Shown: piece by piece, positions 9,778-20,606 of the stretch
Numbering within the stretch: position 1 is the stretch's first letter
Layout of the letters: every line of letters starts with the position of its first letter
NCBI RefSeq assembly: GCF_017876155.1
Contig: NZ_JAGINP010000002.1
Coordinates: forward strand, 248,001-312,000
DNA length: 64,000 nt
Reading direction: 5' to 3'
Source: Azospirillum rugosum
GTDB taxonomy: Bacteria; Pseudomonadota; Alphaproteobacteria; Azospirillales; Azospirillaceae
Program-made: the position numbers and the translations under genes
The notes under the pieces: generated by a model
Told to the model about the DNA's origin: nothing
The model's input: the letters and a program-made list of their open reading frames with translations, nothing else
Database searches by the model: none

Positions 9778-10550
9778 CGCGTGTAGACCGGCGGCTCCAT
9801 GTCGTCCGGCACGAAGGCGCCGGGCGGGATGAGGCCGGGGAACACATAGGCGTGGTGCAGCGCGTCCAGCTGGGCCCACAGCAGCTCCGCCTTGTGGCGC
9901 AGGGCGGCGATGACCTGCTGCTGCTGCTCCGCCGTGCGGGCGTTCTCCAGGACGTATTCCAGCCCGAACTCCACGTCGCGCGGCGCCTCGTCCAACCGCT
10001 TGCGGAAGTAGGAGAGGGTGGCGTCGTTGGCAAAGGCGTAATAGGCCTCGAAGCCGGCGATGCGCTCCCGGTGGATGGCCGGCGCGAACAGCTCCGTCAG
10101 GGAGGAGGCGATGCCCTCCAGCGTGCTCTTGGTCGAAACGAAGTTGACGTAAGAGTCCACGGCGTAGCGCGTGGCCGGCAGGATGCCCTTCAGCGACATG
10201 ACATAGTCGCGGTCGAGCCCCAGCCCGTCGGTCAGGCGCAGCCAGCGCTCGATGCCGCCGACCTTGCCTTCCTCGCGCTGCGTCTCCTCGCCGAAGCCGT
10301 CGTGGTCCAGCACGCGGCGGATCCAGGCGCGGCGCAGCGCCGGGTCGTCCATGCGCGCCATCAGGGACAGGTCCTTCTTCGGGATCGAGACCTGATAGTA
10401 GAAGCGGTTCAGCGCCCAGGCCTGGACCTGCCCGCGCTTCAGCTTACCACCGTGCAGGAGTTTGTGGAACGGATGCAGGTCGTGGTACTGGCGCTCGCCG
10501 ATGGCGCGCAGCTCGCGTTCCAATTCCTCACGCGACAGCAGTCTGGTCAT
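9774..10550 (-). CDS. pqqC: Pyrroloquinoline-quinone synthase PqqC
   Basis: Cofactor-free oxidase that carries out the last ring closure and eight-electron oxidation producing PQQ. The 258-residue, all-helical product matches the family over its whole length: RQYHDLHPFHKLLHGG near the N-terminus, NRFYYQVSIPKKD, LDHDGFGEETQREEGK, and SSLTELFAPAIHRERIAG with its conserved His. It overlaps pqqB and pqqD by four bases on either side, the typical arrangement for a coupled operon. No PQQ-dependent dehydrogenase gene is in the window, so the consumer of the cofactor is encoded elsewhere. Confidence 0.97.
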   Translation of the reverse strand: MTRLLSREELERELRAIGERQYHDLHPFHKLLHGGKLKRGQVQAWALNRFYYQVSIPKKDLSLMARMDDPALRRAWIRRVLDHDGFGEETQREEGKVGGIERWLRLTDGLGLDRDYVMSLKGILPATRYAVDSYVNFVSTKSTLEGIASSLTELFAPAIHRERIAGFEAYYAFANDATLSYFRKRLDEAPRDVEFGLEYVLENARTAEQQQQVIAALRHKAELLWAQLDALHHAYVFPGLIPPGAFVPDDMEPPVYTR

Positions 10551-11476
10551 AGGGTGAACTCCATCCCGTCTTGGGCGATCTCCCAGCCGGCACCTTCGGC
10601 CGCGGCTCGTTCGGGCGAGTCGTCAAGCAGTGCCGGGTTGGTGTTGTTGATGTGAATGAAGACCTTGCGGCGCACACCCAGCCCTTCGAAGGCGGCGATG
10701 GAGCCCTCCGGCCCGGACATCGCCATGTGGCCCATGCGCTGGCCGGTCTTGGTGCCGGTGCCGGCGCGGATCATCTCGTCGTCGGTCCAGGTGGTGCCGT
10801 CGAACAGCACCAGCGGCGCGCCGCGCAGCCGGTCGGCCAGCCAGCCGGGCATGGCGGAACAGCCGGGAATGTAGAAGAACACCGCCTCGCTGTTCAGATC
10901 GCGGATGCGCAGGGCCACCGTGTCCTCGGCGACCGAGCCGAATCCGGCCGCGGCCGGGTCCTCCAGATAGAGCGCAACCTTGCCGGGCACGGCGAAGGCC
11001 TCGATCTCGAAGGGCAGGGGAACGCCGTCGGCGTCGGCGGGGACGTAGGGCCGGTCGAGCGCGACGGCGCGGCGCGGGACCAGTTCCGGGTTCACCACGC
11101 GGAAGACGGAGTTCGCGGCCAGCACGGAGTGCACGCGCTCCGTCGCGTAGATGGCGAAGGGCTGCGACTCGCGCAGGGTCAGCAGGCCCGCGACGTGGTC
11201 GATGTCGGCGTTGGTCAGCACCGCGGCGGCGATGGGGCTGTGCCGGATGCCGTCCTTGGGGTGCAACGCGGCGTTCGCGCGAATCTGGTGCCCGAGGTCG
11301 GGCGAGGCGTTCAGCAGCACCCAGCGCCCGTCGCCGCCGCTGATCGCCAGCGAGGACTGGGTGCGGGGCTTTGCCGCGGGGTCGCCGGAGCGGGCGCGGC
11401 GGCAGCCGTCGCAGTTGCAGTTCCATTGCGGAAACCCGCCGCCCGCCGCGGAGCCGAGGACCAGGATCGTCAGCAT
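10547..11476 (-). CDS. pqqB: PQQ biosynthesis protein PqqB
   Basis: Metallo-beta-lactamase-fold protein of the PQQ pathway; it is reported to hydroxylate the tyrosine of the cross-linked PqqA product. The 309-residue product starts MLTILVLGSAAGGGFPQWNC, with a CxCxxC motif (CNCDGC) expected for structural zinc, and has the fold's metal-binding region in LTNADIDHVAGLL. The C-terminus has GHMAMSGPEGS and FIHINNTNP. The ATG at 11476 has GGGGGAAT upstream. It follows pqqA after 55 bases that contain only a weak hairpin, so pqqA may be made in excess over the enzymes. Confidence 0.96.
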   Translation of the reverse strand: MLTILVLGSAAGGGFPQWNCNCDGCRRARSGDPAAKPRTQSSLAISGGDGRWVLLNASPDLGHQIRANAALHPKDGIRHSPIAAAVLTNADIDHVAGLLTLRESQPFAIYATERVHSVLAANSVFRVVNPELVPRRAVALDRPYVPADADGVPLPFEIEAFAVPGKVALYLEDPAAAGFGSVAEDTVALRIRDLNSEAVFFYIPGCSAMPGWLADRLRGAPLVLFDGTTWTDDEMIRAGTGTKTGQRMGHMAMSGPEGSIAAFEGLGVRRKVFIHINNTNPALLDDSPERAAAEGAGWEIAQDGMEFTL

Positions 11477-11492
11477 CGGGGATTCCCCCTAA

Positions 11493-13184
<1,692 letters not shown>

Positions 13185-13223
13185 TGTCTAACAGGCGAGG
13201 GCGTAAGCCCCCGCTGGAACGCG

Positions 13224-13248
13224 CGAGGGGTCCCATTGGGGCCCCTCG
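13224..13248 (+). terminator. Intrinsic terminator after eno
   Basis: Stem of 11 bp with one G-T pair (CGAGGGGTCCC / GGGGCCCCTCG), loop ATT, followed by TCGTGTTTTC. It ends the eno transcript before the rhomboid gene. Confidence 0.8.
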
Positions 13249-13349
13249 TCGTGTTTTCAGGGTCCGGGTGCGACGCTGGGGGAGCTTGGCGGAACAGGAC
13301 GCCGTCGCCATCGTATGGAGGGGGTACCCCGCAACCATAGGCCCGGCCG

Positions 13350-14138
13350 ATGCTGTTCCTTCCGCTGTACGACGACAACCCGACGCGGCGGACGCCGGTC
13401 GTCACCATTGCGGTGATCGCGCTGTGCGTGCTGGTCTTCCTCTGGCAGCTCTCGCTCGGGCAGCGGGGGGAGCAGTTGGCCGTCTATTCCTTCGGCGTCG
13501 TGCCGGCGGTCCTGTTCGGCCATGCCGAACTGCCGCAGCCGCTGCGGGTGATCCCGCCCTGGCTGTCCATCGTCACGTCGATGTTCATGCACGGCGGCTT
13601 CCTGCACATCGCCGGGAACATGCTGTATTTCTGGATCTTCGGGAACAACGTCGAAGACAGCATGGGGCGGGGCCGCTTCGTGGTCTTCTACCTGCTGTGC
13701 GGAACGGCCGCGGCGCTGGCGCAGGCCTTCGCCAACCCGACGTCGGAGATTCCCATGCTGGGCGCCAGCGGGGCCATCGGCGGCGTGCTGGGCGCCTACC
13801 TGGTGCTGCACCCCCGGGCGAATGTCGGTGTGCTGTTCTGGTTCATCATCATCGTCCGGATCATCACCGTGCCGGCGATCCTGGTGCTGGGCGTCTGGTT
13901 CCTCGGCCAGATCCTCAGCGGCCTGTCCACGCCGACGACCAGCGACGGCGGGGTGGCCTTTTGGGCGCATGTCGGCGGATTCGTGGCCGGGGTCGTGTTG
14001 ATCCCCTTCTTCAAGCGGCCGAACGTGCCGCTGCTGGAACCGGCGCACAGCCGGGCCTTCGCCGTGCTGCCCCCGGGGGCAGCGATGCGGCGGGGCAGCG
14101 TTCCGGAAGCCGGCGACCGCCGCCGGCCGTTCCGGTGA
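13350..14138 (+). CDS. Rhomboid family intramembrane serine protease
   Basis: Polytopic inner-membrane protease that cleaves transmembrane segments of substrate proteins. The 262-residue product has about six hydrophobic helices. The catalytic dyad is visible: Ser140 in MLGASGAIGG and His207 in AFWAHVGGF, with the oxyanion-stabilising His86 and Asn90 in FLHIAGNMLYFW. The C-terminus is a Pro/Arg-rich cytoplasmic tail. Substrates cannot be predicted. The ATG at 13350 is preceded by a weak ribosome-binding site (TAGGCCCGGCCG). It converges on the peroxiredoxin gene with a shared terminator between. Confidence 0.93.
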   Translation: MLFLPLYDDNPTRRTPVVTIAVIALCVLVFLWQLSLGQRGEQLAVYSFGVVPAVLFGHAELPQPLRVIPPWLSIVTSMFMHGGFLHIAGNMLYFWIFGNNVEDSMGRGRFVVFYLLCGTAAALAQAFANPTSEIPMLGASGAIGGVLGAYLVLHPRANVGVLFWFIIIVRIITVPAILVLGVWFLGQILSGLSTPTTSDGGVAFWAHVGGFVAGVVLIPFFKRPNVPLLEPAHSRAFAVLPPGAAMRRGSVPEAGDRRRPFR

Positions 14139-14149
14139 GCGTCGGACAA

Positions 14150-14182
14150 GCCCCTCTCCCGCGCGCGGCGCGGGAGAGGGGC
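14150..14182. terminator. Bidirectional terminator, rhomboid / peroxiredoxin
   Basis: Perfect 15-bp stem (GCCCCTCTCCCGCGC and its complement) with a 3-base loop, between two convergent genes. There is no strong T-tract on either strand, so part of its effect may be transcript stabilisation. Confidence 0.7.
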
Positions 14183-14190
14183 CCGGCGCC

Positions 14191-14721
14191 TCAGCGCGAG
14201 CGCAGGTAGGCCAGCACCGTCTCCGGCGACGACTCGCCGTACGGATCGCCGCCCTGGCCGGCGTCGTTGATGCCCGGCTCCTCGAACAGCTTCTCGATGA
14301 CGCCGTCGTTGACGACCATGGCGTAGCGCCAGCTGCGCTGGCCGAAGCCGACATGGTCCTTGTTGATCAGCATGCCCATGCGGCGGGTGAACTGGCCCGA
14401 GCCGTCCGGGATCAGCTTCACGTTCTTCACGTCCAGGTGCTTGCCCCATTGGAACATGACGAAGGCGTCGTTGACGCTGAAGCAGTAGACCTCGTCGATG
14501 CCAAGCTCCTTGAACTCCGGATAGAGCTTGTCGTAGGTCGGCACCTGCTGGTTGGAGCAGGTCGGCGTGAAGGCGCCGGGCAGCGAGAACACGACGACGC
14601 GCTTGCCGGCGAACAGCTCGTCGGTGCTGACGTCCTGCCAGCGGAACGGGTTCGGCCCGCCGACGCTTTCGTCGCGCACGCGGGTCTTGAACACAACCTG
14701 GGGGACCTTGCGCCCTTCCAT
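14191..14721 (-). CDS. Peroxiredoxin (Prx5-like redoxin)
   Basis: Thiol peroxidase of the Prx5 type that reduces hydrogen peroxide and organic peroxides. The peroxidatic cysteine is Cys55 in PGAFTPTCSNQQ. A second cysteine, Cys80 in DEVYCFSVND, is also present. The family segments FQWGKHL, GSGQFTRRMGM and SWRYAMVVNDG are all visible over 176 residues. Two ATGs six bases apart are possible; the inner one (14721) has GGAG at proper distance and was chosen. It lies alone between a shared terminator and hutH. No dedicated reductase is nearby. Confidence 0.92.
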   Translation of the reverse strand: MEGRKVPQVVFKTRVRDESVGGPNPFRWQDVSTDELFAGKRVVVFSLPGAFTPTCSNQQVPTYDKLYPEFKELGIDEVYCFSVNDAFVMFQWGKHLDVKNVKLIPDGSGQFTRRMGMLINKDHVGFGQRSWRYAMVVNDGVIEKLFEEPGINDAGQGGDPYGESSPETVLAYLRSR

Positions 14722-14873
14722 GACCATCTCCGGAATGATTGGTGCGGTGGCGGCCGCGACGGGGCGGCCGGCGGAATAAGACCCAAACCAATGGGATTTG
14801 GACCTTAGCCGTTCGCCGCCGCCGGTCCAATCCGGGATGGTCCGCCTGCGCGCTCATGTCTCATGCCCGGATC

Positions 14874-16421
14874 TCACGCTTGGGCGGCAGCGACGTCGAG
14901 CCCGGCGTCCCGCAGGATATGGACGAAGTCCCCCGCCACGACCAGCGCCTTCGCGGCGGCGATGTCCGGGGCCATGGCGCGGTCGACGGTCCAGGGCGTC
15001 ACGCGGGCGCGCAGCAGGGCCTTGGCCCGTTCCAGCGTGGGGGAGGAGGCGAGCGGCGCCCGCAGGTCGATGCCCTGGCAGGCGGCCAGCAGCTCGATCC
15101 CCAGGATGCCGGCGAGGTTGTCGGCCATGTCCCCCAGCCGCCGGGCGGCGTGGGTCGCCATGCTGACATGGTCCTCCTGGTTGGCGGAGGTCGGCAGGCT
15201 GTCCACGCTGGCCGGGTGGGCCATCTGCTTGTTCTCGCTGGCCAGCGCCGCCGCGGTGACCTGCGCGATCATGAAGCCGCTGTTCAGCCCCCCGTCGGCC
15301 ACCAGGAAGGGCGGCAGCCCGGACAGGTTGGTGTCCATCAGCAATGCGATGCGCCGCTCCGACAGCGCGCCGATTTCGGCGATGGCCAGCGCCAGCACGT
15401 CCGCGGCCATGGCCACCGGCTCCGCGTGGAAGTTGCCGCCGGACAGGATGTCGCCGCTGTCCGGGAAGACCAGCGGGTTGTCGGACACCGCGTTCGCCTC
15501 CCGCTCCAGCACGCCGGCGGCGAATCGCATGTGGTCGAGCACCGCGCCCATCACCTGCGGCTGGCAGCGCAGGCTGTAGGGGTCCTGCACCGTCCCATGG
15601 TCACCGCGGTGGGAGTCGCGGATGGCGCTGCCCTGGAGAAGGCCGCGGTAGACGGCGGCCACCTCCCGCTGCCCGGGCTGGCCCCGCAGCTCGTGGATGC
15701 GCGCGTCGAACGGCCCGTCGCTGCCCAGCGCGGCGTCGACGCTGAGCGCGCCCGCCACCAGCGCGGCGCCGAAGGCGTCCTCCGCCGCGAACAGCCCGAC
15801 GAGGCCGAGCGCGGTGGACACCTGCGTGCCGTTGAGCAGAGCCAGCCCCTCCTTCGCCTCCAGCACCAGCGGGGACAGGCCGGCGCGGGCCAGCGCCTCG
15901 GCGGCCGGCAGTCGTTCCCCGTCGATGTCCGCTTCACCCTCGCCGATCAGCACGGCGGTGAGGTGGGCGAGGGGGGCGAGGTCGCCGGACGCGCCGACGG
16001 AGCCCTTGGCCGGCACCACCGGCAGGACCCCGCGGTTGAACAGCGCCAGCAGCGCCTCAATCACCGCCACCCGCACGCCGGAATGGCCGCGGGCCAGCGC
16101 GTTGGCCTTCAGCGCCAGGATCAGCCGCACCACGGCCGGGGGCAGGTCCGGCCCCGTGCCCGCGCAGTGCGACAGGACGAGCCGCCGCTGCAGCTCCCGC
16201 ACCTGGTCGGGCGGGATGCGCTTGCGGGCGAGCAGCCCGAAGCCCGTGTTCACGCCATAGACGGCCCGGTCGCCGCCCGCCGCCTCCGCCACGGTGCGGG
16301 CCGACGCCTCGATGCGCGGGATGCCGCCGGCCGCAAGCATCAGCGCGACCGGACCGCGCGCGATCCGCCGCAGGTCCGCCAGCGTCAAATGGCCGGGTTC
16401 CAGCGTCAGCGTGTCGTTCAT
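14874..16421 (-). CDS. hutH: Histidine ammonia-lyase
   Basis: Deaminates L-histidine to trans-urocanate, the first step of histidine degradation. The 515-residue product is full length. It shows Tyr55 in YGVNTGFG and the Ala144-Ser145-Gly146 triad in [12 protein letters not shown] that cyclises into the electrophilic MIO cofactor. It also carries the [12 protein letters not shown] and [10 protein letters not shown] active-site segments, and NQEDHVSM. A related aromatic ammonia-lyase is possible but the motif set fits HutH best. It stands alone: no hutU, hutI or hutC is adjacent, which is unusual for this pathway. Confidence 0.92.
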   Translation of the reverse strand: MNDTLTLEPGHLTLADLRRIARGPVALMLAAGGIPRIEASARTVAEAAGGDRAVYGVNTGFGLLARKRIPPDQVRELQRRLVLSHCAGTGPDLPPAVVRLILALKANALARGHSGVRVAVIEALLALFNRGVLPVVPAKGSVGASGDLAPLAHLTAVLIGEGEADIDGERLPAAEALARAGLSPLVLEAKEGLALLNGTQVSTALGLVGLFAAEDAFGAALVAGALSVDAALGSDGPFDARIHELRGQPGQREVAAVYRGLLQGSAIRDSHRGDHGTVQDPYSLRCQPQVMGAVLDHMRFAAGVLEREANAVSDNPLVFPDSGDILSGGNFHAEPVAMAADVLALAIAEIGALSERRIALLMDTNLSGLPPFLVADGGLNSGFMIAQVTAAALASENKQMAHPASVDSLPTSANQEDHVSMATHAARRLGDMADNLAGILGIELLAACQGIDLRAPLASSPTLERAKALLRARVTPWTVDRAMAPDIAAAKALVVAGDFVHILRDAGLDVAAAQA

Positions 16422-16540
16422 GCCTTCTTCCCCTCGGGTACTTGCGGAAACGTCCTCCCCTTCACATGAGGTTCCGACCTGTTCTGCGCAAAGGGGGTGG
16501 TTTTCGGTGGCAAACCTGTGATGTGGGTCAATCTTTAGAT

Positions 16541-16552
16541 TTCATTTACCAA
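16541..16552 (+). other. TTCATTTACCAA motif upstream of the type I secretion genes
   Basis: A 12-base AT-rich sequence, 71 bases before the secretion ATPase start, that recurs exactly within the inverted repeat at 21193-21216. In DNA of this GC content an exact AT-rich 12-mer match is unexpected, but it was noticed by eye and not tested. It could be part of a promoter or operator. Confidence 0.3.
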
Positions 16553-16623
16553 GGTCGCGTCAATTAGGCCTCGCCTGCATCCAGTGGGCACTGCCTCAAA
16601 CGGTGACAATTGGAGGGCTATAA

Positions 16624-18366
16624 ATGCCTCGTCTATTTAATCGCGGTTCTGAAAAGGCCGATAAAGAAATGACGTTCGGGGGGCGCTATTTCTCCAGGAT
16701 ACTTGTTGGTGCCTTTGTGTTCAGCGCCGCCATCAACGCTTTGATGCTGGCGATGCCGCTGTATTCCCTTCAGGTGTTCAGCCGGGCCATCCCGTCCGGA
16801 AATATCGAGACGCTGGTCATGCTGACGGTGATCGTGGTGATCGCCCTGTCGCTGATCGCCGCCATGGAAACCGTCCGCTCCCGCATCCTGTGCCGCGCCG
16901 GCAACGCGCTGGACGTGGCCTGGCGCCGCCGCCTGACCGCGGACGTGCTGGAGGCCGCCGGCCGGGGTCGTCCGGACAGTGCGCCGCTGAACGACCTCAT
17001 GGAGGTCAAGGGCGCGCTGACCCGTCCGTCGATCCCCGCCCTGATGGATCTGCCCTGGGCGCCGCTCTACGTGATCGGCATCTACCTGATCCACCCGCTG
17101 CTGGCCGCCCTGCTGGTCGTCTCCATGGCGATCATGGCCTTCATGGGCTTCCTGAGCCACTGGGCCGTCAAGGGCTTCGCCGAAGAGGGCAAGCTGCCGG
17201 CCAGCCGGTCGCAGAAGCTGTTCGACGCGCTGCTGACCAAGTCCGACACCGTGCGCGGCCTGCGCATGGGGCCGAGCGCGTTGGACGCCTGCACCCGGGA
17301 CTCCCTGACCTCGTCCGCCCTGCAGGGCCGCTCCACCGAGCGTTCGGCCGCCATCGGCGCCGTGACCAAGTGGGTGCGCATGATCCTGCAGATCTGCGTG
17401 ACCGGCGTCGGCGCCTGGCTGGTGATCGAGCAGCACCTGTCCTTCGGCGGCATGATCGCCACCTCCATGCTGGTCGGCCGCGGCCTCGCCCCCGTCGAGC
17501 AGACGGCCGGCGCCTGGGGCCAGCTGCTGAAGTCCTACCAGGCCTTCCGCCGCCTGTACCCGCTGCTGAAGCGCCTGTCGCGTGAGCCGGCCCGCCCGGC
17601 GGTCCCGGTGGAGCGCGAGCGCCTGACGGTGGAGAACCTGCTGTTCGTCTCGCCGCGCGACCAGAAGCCGATCCTGCGCAGCGTCACCCTGTCGATCGAG
17701 CCGGGCCAGACCATCTGCATCGCCGGTCCCAACCGGTCGGGCAAGTCGGTCCTGGCGCGCCTGCTGGCCGGTGTCGCCGTGCCGTCGGCCGGCACCGTCC
17801 GCCTGGGCGGCCTGGCGCTCGCCTCGCTGAACCCGGACGAGCCGGCGCACGGCATCGGCTACATGTCGCAGAACGCCGACCTGCTGCCCGGCACCATCGC
17901 CGAGAACATCGCCCGCTTCACCGAAGCGACCCGCGAGCAGGTCGAGGACGCCGCCAAGCGCGCCGGCATCCACGAGTGGATCGAGACGCTGCCGAACGGC
18001 TACGAGACGGACGTCGCCGATCCCTTCTTCCCGATCACCGGCGCCTCGGCCCGTCTGATCGCGCTGGCCCGCGCCGGCTTCGCCAACCCGCCGCTGATGG
18101 TGCTCGACGAGCCGTCGGCCGGCATGGACGAGATTGGCCACAAGGCGGTGCGCGAGTTCATCACCGAGGCCAAGACCCGCGGCGCCACCACCATCGTGCT
18201 GACCCATTCCCCGGCCTTCGTCGACCTGTCCGACAAGACCTTTGTGCTGAAGAACGGCATGGCGGTCGAACTTCCGCAACGCCAGGAGCAGCAGCAGCAG
18301 GGCGCCAACTGGGCCCGCCTGCGCAACATCGGCCCCGCGCCGGTGCAGCAGAGCGCGGCCGGCTGA
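16624..18366 (+). CDS. Type I secretion ABC transporter, permease/ATPase subunit (PrtD-like)
   Basis: Inner-membrane export ATPase of the PrtD/AprD/HasD type, which with a fusion protein and TolC-like channel exports proteins in one step. The first ~300 residues form the six-helix permease; the ATPase follows with Walker A GPNRSGKS, Q-loop MSQNADLLPGT, Walker B LMVLDEPS and switch His in LTHSP. The signature motif is degenerate: ITGAS stands where LSGGQ is expected, and the D-loop reads AGMD. The C-terminus is Gln-rich. The 580-residue length is normal. GGAGG precedes the ATG. The fusion-protein gene follows after 60 bases. Confidence 0.92.
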   Translation: MPRLFNRGSEKADKEMTFGGRYFSRILVGAFVFSAAINALMLAMPLYSLQVFSRAIPSGNIETLVMLTVIVVIALSLIAAMETVRSRILCRAGNALDVAWRRRLTADVLEAAGRGRPDSAPLNDLMEVKGALTRPSIPALMDLPWAPLYVIGIYLIHPLLAALLVVSMAIMAFMGFLSHWAVKGFAEEGKLPASRSQKLFDALLTKSDTVRGLRMGPSALDACTRDSLTSSALQGRSTERSAAIGAVTKWVRMILQICVTGVGAWLVIEQHLSFGGMIATSMLVGRGLAPVEQTAGAWGQLLKSYQAFRRLYPLLKRLSREPARPAVPVERERLTVENLLFVSPRDQKPILRSVTLSIEPGQTICIAGPNRSGKSVLARLLAGVAVPSAGTVRLGGLALASLNPDEPAHGIGYMSQNADLLPGTIAENIARFTEATREQVEDAAKRAGIHEWIETLPNGYETDVADPFFPITGASARLIALARAGFANPPLMVLDEPSAGMDEIGHKAVREFITEAKTRGATTIVLTHSPAFVDLSDKTFVLKNGMAVELPQRQEQQQQGANWARLRNIGPAPVQQSAAG

Positions 18367-18426
18367 CGCCGACCTGAAGCAGCTTCTCCAGCCGATTAAG
18401 GCCCAGGCGATTAAGGACCGAATTCC

Positions 18427-19788
18427 ATGACCGACATCACCCTGCATTCCTACAAGACGAAGACGATGACGTCGCTCAGCGCGCTCCGCGCGCTGGTCCC
18501 CGACACCCGGGTCAGCGGGCTTCTGACCGGCGGCTTCCTGGTGCTCGCGGTTGGCTTCGGCGGCATGACCGCCTGGGCCGCCCTGGCGCCGCTCCACAGC
18601 GCGGTGATGGCGTCCGGCGCCCTGGCTCCGGAAACCGGCCGCAAGACCGTGAAGCACACCGAGACCGCCCCGATCGACGAAGTCCTGGTCAAGGAAGGCG
18701 ACAAGGTGAAGGCCGGTCAGGTCCTCATTCGCCTCGACAGCACCGAGGCGGCGACCAAGCTCCAGGTCCTCACCACCTCCTGGATCGAGACGCTGGCCCT
18801 GGAAGCCCGCCTGACCGCCGAGTTGTTCGAGCAGCCGCAGATCCAGTGGCCGGACGACCTGTCCCGCCGCCGCGGCGCCGACCGCACGGTCGACAAGCTG
18901 ATGGCCAACCAGGACACGCTGTTCCAGGTCCGCCGCAACCAGCTGGACACCGAGGCCCGCCTGACCAAGGAGCGCGTCGCGACTCTGCGCGAGGAGGGCG
19001 TCAGCCTTCAGAGCCAGCGCGAGTTCCTGGCCCGCGAGATCGCGCTGAGCGAGGAAGACCAGCGCATCACCCAGGGCCTGCTGTCCCGCGGCAACTCGAC
19101 CCGCACCAAGCTGGTCGAGCAGCAGAAGGAACTGGCTCAACTGATGGGCCGCGACCGGGAGCTGGAGGCGCGCATCGCCCAGTCCAAGCAAGCCGCGGTC
19201 GATGCCGAAGGCGACCTGTTGCGCCGCCGGAACGACTTCCGCGAGAAGGTGCTGGTCGATCTGGAAAAGGCCCGCGGCGACATCGTAAAGCTGGCGGAGC
19301 AGATCCGCGACGCCGCGAACCGGCTGGAGACGCGCGCGATCAAGGCGCCGGACGAAGGCACGGTGGTGATGCACAACCATTGGACCGCGGGCGGAACGAT
19401 CACCGCCAACGAGCCGATCATGGACATCATCCCGGACGAGCGCGCCCTGCTGGCCGAGGTGAAGGTGCAGCCGAAGGACATCAAGTCGCTGACGGTCGAC
19501 CTGCCCGTGAAGGTGCAGCTGACCGCCTACGACAGCCGCGTCGTCGGCTCCCTGGACGGCACGGTGACCTACGTGTCCGCCGACCGGATGATGGACCCGA
19601 TCACCCGGCAGGAAAACTACATCGCGCGCATCCGCCTGCAGGACAGCGATTCCCACCAGGTGCACAACCTGAAGATCAAGCCCGGCATGCCGGTCGAGGC
19701 CCGCATCGTCCTGTCGGCCCGCACGCCGCTGGACTACCTGATCCAGCCGATCAAGAGCACCTACGTGAAGGCCTTCATCCAGGAGTAA
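18427..19788 (+). CDS. HlyD-family type I secretion periplasmic adaptor
   Basis: Membrane fusion protein that links the secretion ATPase to an outer-membrane channel. The 453-residue product has a short cytoplasmic N-terminus and one membrane helix at about residues 30-55. A lipoyl/barrel-sandwich segment follows (KHTETAPIDEVLVKEGDKVKAG), then a long coiled-coil hairpin of roughly residues 140-300, the second half-lipoyl (IKAPDEGTVV) and the beta-barrel domain with the HlyD C-terminal signature IKPGMPVEARI. It is co-transcribed with the ATPase upstream and followed by a strong terminator. No TolC homologue or repeats-in-toxin substrate gene is in the window. Confidence 0.94.
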   Translation: MTDITLHSYKTKTMTSLSALRALVPDTRVSGLLTGGFLVLAVGFGGMTAWAALAPLHSAVMASGALAPETGRKTVKHTETAPIDEVLVKEGDKVKAGQVLIRLDSTEAATKLQVLTTSWIETLALEARLTAELFEQPQIQWPDDLSRRRGADRTVDKLMANQDTLFQVRRNQLDTEARLTKERVATLREEGVSLQSQREFLAREIALSEEDQRITQGLLSRGNSTRTKLVEQQKELAQLMGRDRELEARIAQSKQAAVDAEGDLLRRRNDFREKVLVDLEKARGDIVKLAEQIRDAANRLETRAIKAPDEGTVVMHNHWTAGGTITANEPIMDIIPDERALLAEVKVQPKDIKSLTVDLPVKVQLTAYDSRVVGSLDGTVTYVSADRMMDPITRQENYIARIRLQDSDSHQVHNLKIKPGMPVEARIVLSARTPLDYLIQPIKSTYVKAFIQE

Positions 19789-19831
19789 TTCCGGAAGGAC
19801 CCGACCGGTTCTCGACACTGGTTCTCGACAA

Positions 19832-19872
19832 GGAAAGGGCGGCTTCCCCGGGGGGAGCCGCCCTTTCCTTTT
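19832..19872 (+). terminator. Intrinsic terminator after the type I secretion genes
   Basis: Stem of 13 bp (GGAAAGGGCGGCT / AGCCGCCCTTTCC) capped by a CCCC/GGGG extension and followed by TTTT. It ends the ATPase-fusion protein operon and faces the convergent glutathione transferase gene. Confidence 0.9.
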
Positions 19873-19879
19873 CAACACA

Positions 19880-20524
19880 TCAGGCGCCGGCCGCGGCCGC
19901 GTGCGCCGCGGCGCGTTCGGCGTCCTGCGCCTTGACCTTGGCGAAGGAGGGCCGGGCGGTGACGCGCGCGATGTAGTCCATGAACTCCGGCCGTTCCGGC
20001 ACCAGCTGGAAGCCGACCGTCCAGGCCAGCGCCATTCCCCACAGCACGTCTGCGGCGGTGAAGCGGTCGCCCAGCATGTAGGGGCCGCGGCGCAACTGGC
20101 CGGACAGCGCGTCGAACACGGCCTCGGCGCTGCCGTAGGGCGACATCGCTTGCGGCGCGGGCTCGCGCTTCAGGGCGACGTCGACGACCGCCGGCTCGAA
20201 GCAGGAGCTGTAGAAGACCATCCAGCGCAGGTATGGGCCGCGCAGCGGGTCGTCGAGCGCCGGGGCAAGGCCGGCCTCCGGGAACAGGTCGGCGAGGTGA
20301 AGGAAGATCGCGACCTGCTCCGTGATCAGCGCGTCGCCGTGCAGGATGGCCGGCACCTTGCCCATGGGATTGATGGCGAGGTACGCGGGCTGGCGCTGCT
20401 CCCCCGCCTTCATGTTCAGGACTTTGAGCGTGTGGGGCGCTCCCAGCTCATCCAACAGGATGAGCGCGCCCGTCGAGCGGGTGTTCGGGCTGTGGAACAG
20501 CGTGATGTCGCGGTTTGATGCCAC
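19880..20524 (-). CDS. Glutathione S-transferase family protein
   Basis: Cytosolic GST-fold protein with an N-terminal thioredoxin-like domain (ITLFHSPNTRSTGALILLDE, then the cis-Pro segment MGKVPAIL and the glutathione-binding ITEQVAI) and a helical C-terminal domain with FTAADVLWG. Ser12 in HSPNTRS is the likely catalytic position. The start was set at GTG 20524 because AGGGAGGGAT lies 7 bases upstream; an upstream ATG would add 20 residues not typical of the family. The 214-residue length fits. Substrate unknown. Confidence 0.88.
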   Translation of the reverse strand: MASNRDITLFHSPNTRSTGALILLDELGAPHTLKVLNMKAGEQRQPAYLAINPMGKVPAILHGDALITEQVAIFLHLADLFPEAGLAPALDDPLRGPYLRWMVFYSSCFEPAVVDVALKREPAPQAMSPYGSAEAVFDALSGQLRRGPYMLGDRFTAADVLWGMALAWTVGFQLVPERPEFMDYIARVTARPSFAKVKAQDAERAAAHAAAAGA

Positions 20525-20606
20525 CGGTGTATCCCTCCCTTTTTCGTTGAAGGCGATCATCGTCCGCAACGAAAGGGCGGTCAAGGCTCCAGGGAAGGGG
20601 CGGGGG

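Noticed and set aside
16633..19878. A 1081-codon open frame on the minus strand opposite the type I secretion genes
   Set aside because: It mirrors two genes with clear ABC-transporter and HlyD motifs on the plus strand, its composition is Arg/Gly/Ala/His-rich nonsense, and long antisense frames are expected where third positions are strongly GC-biased.
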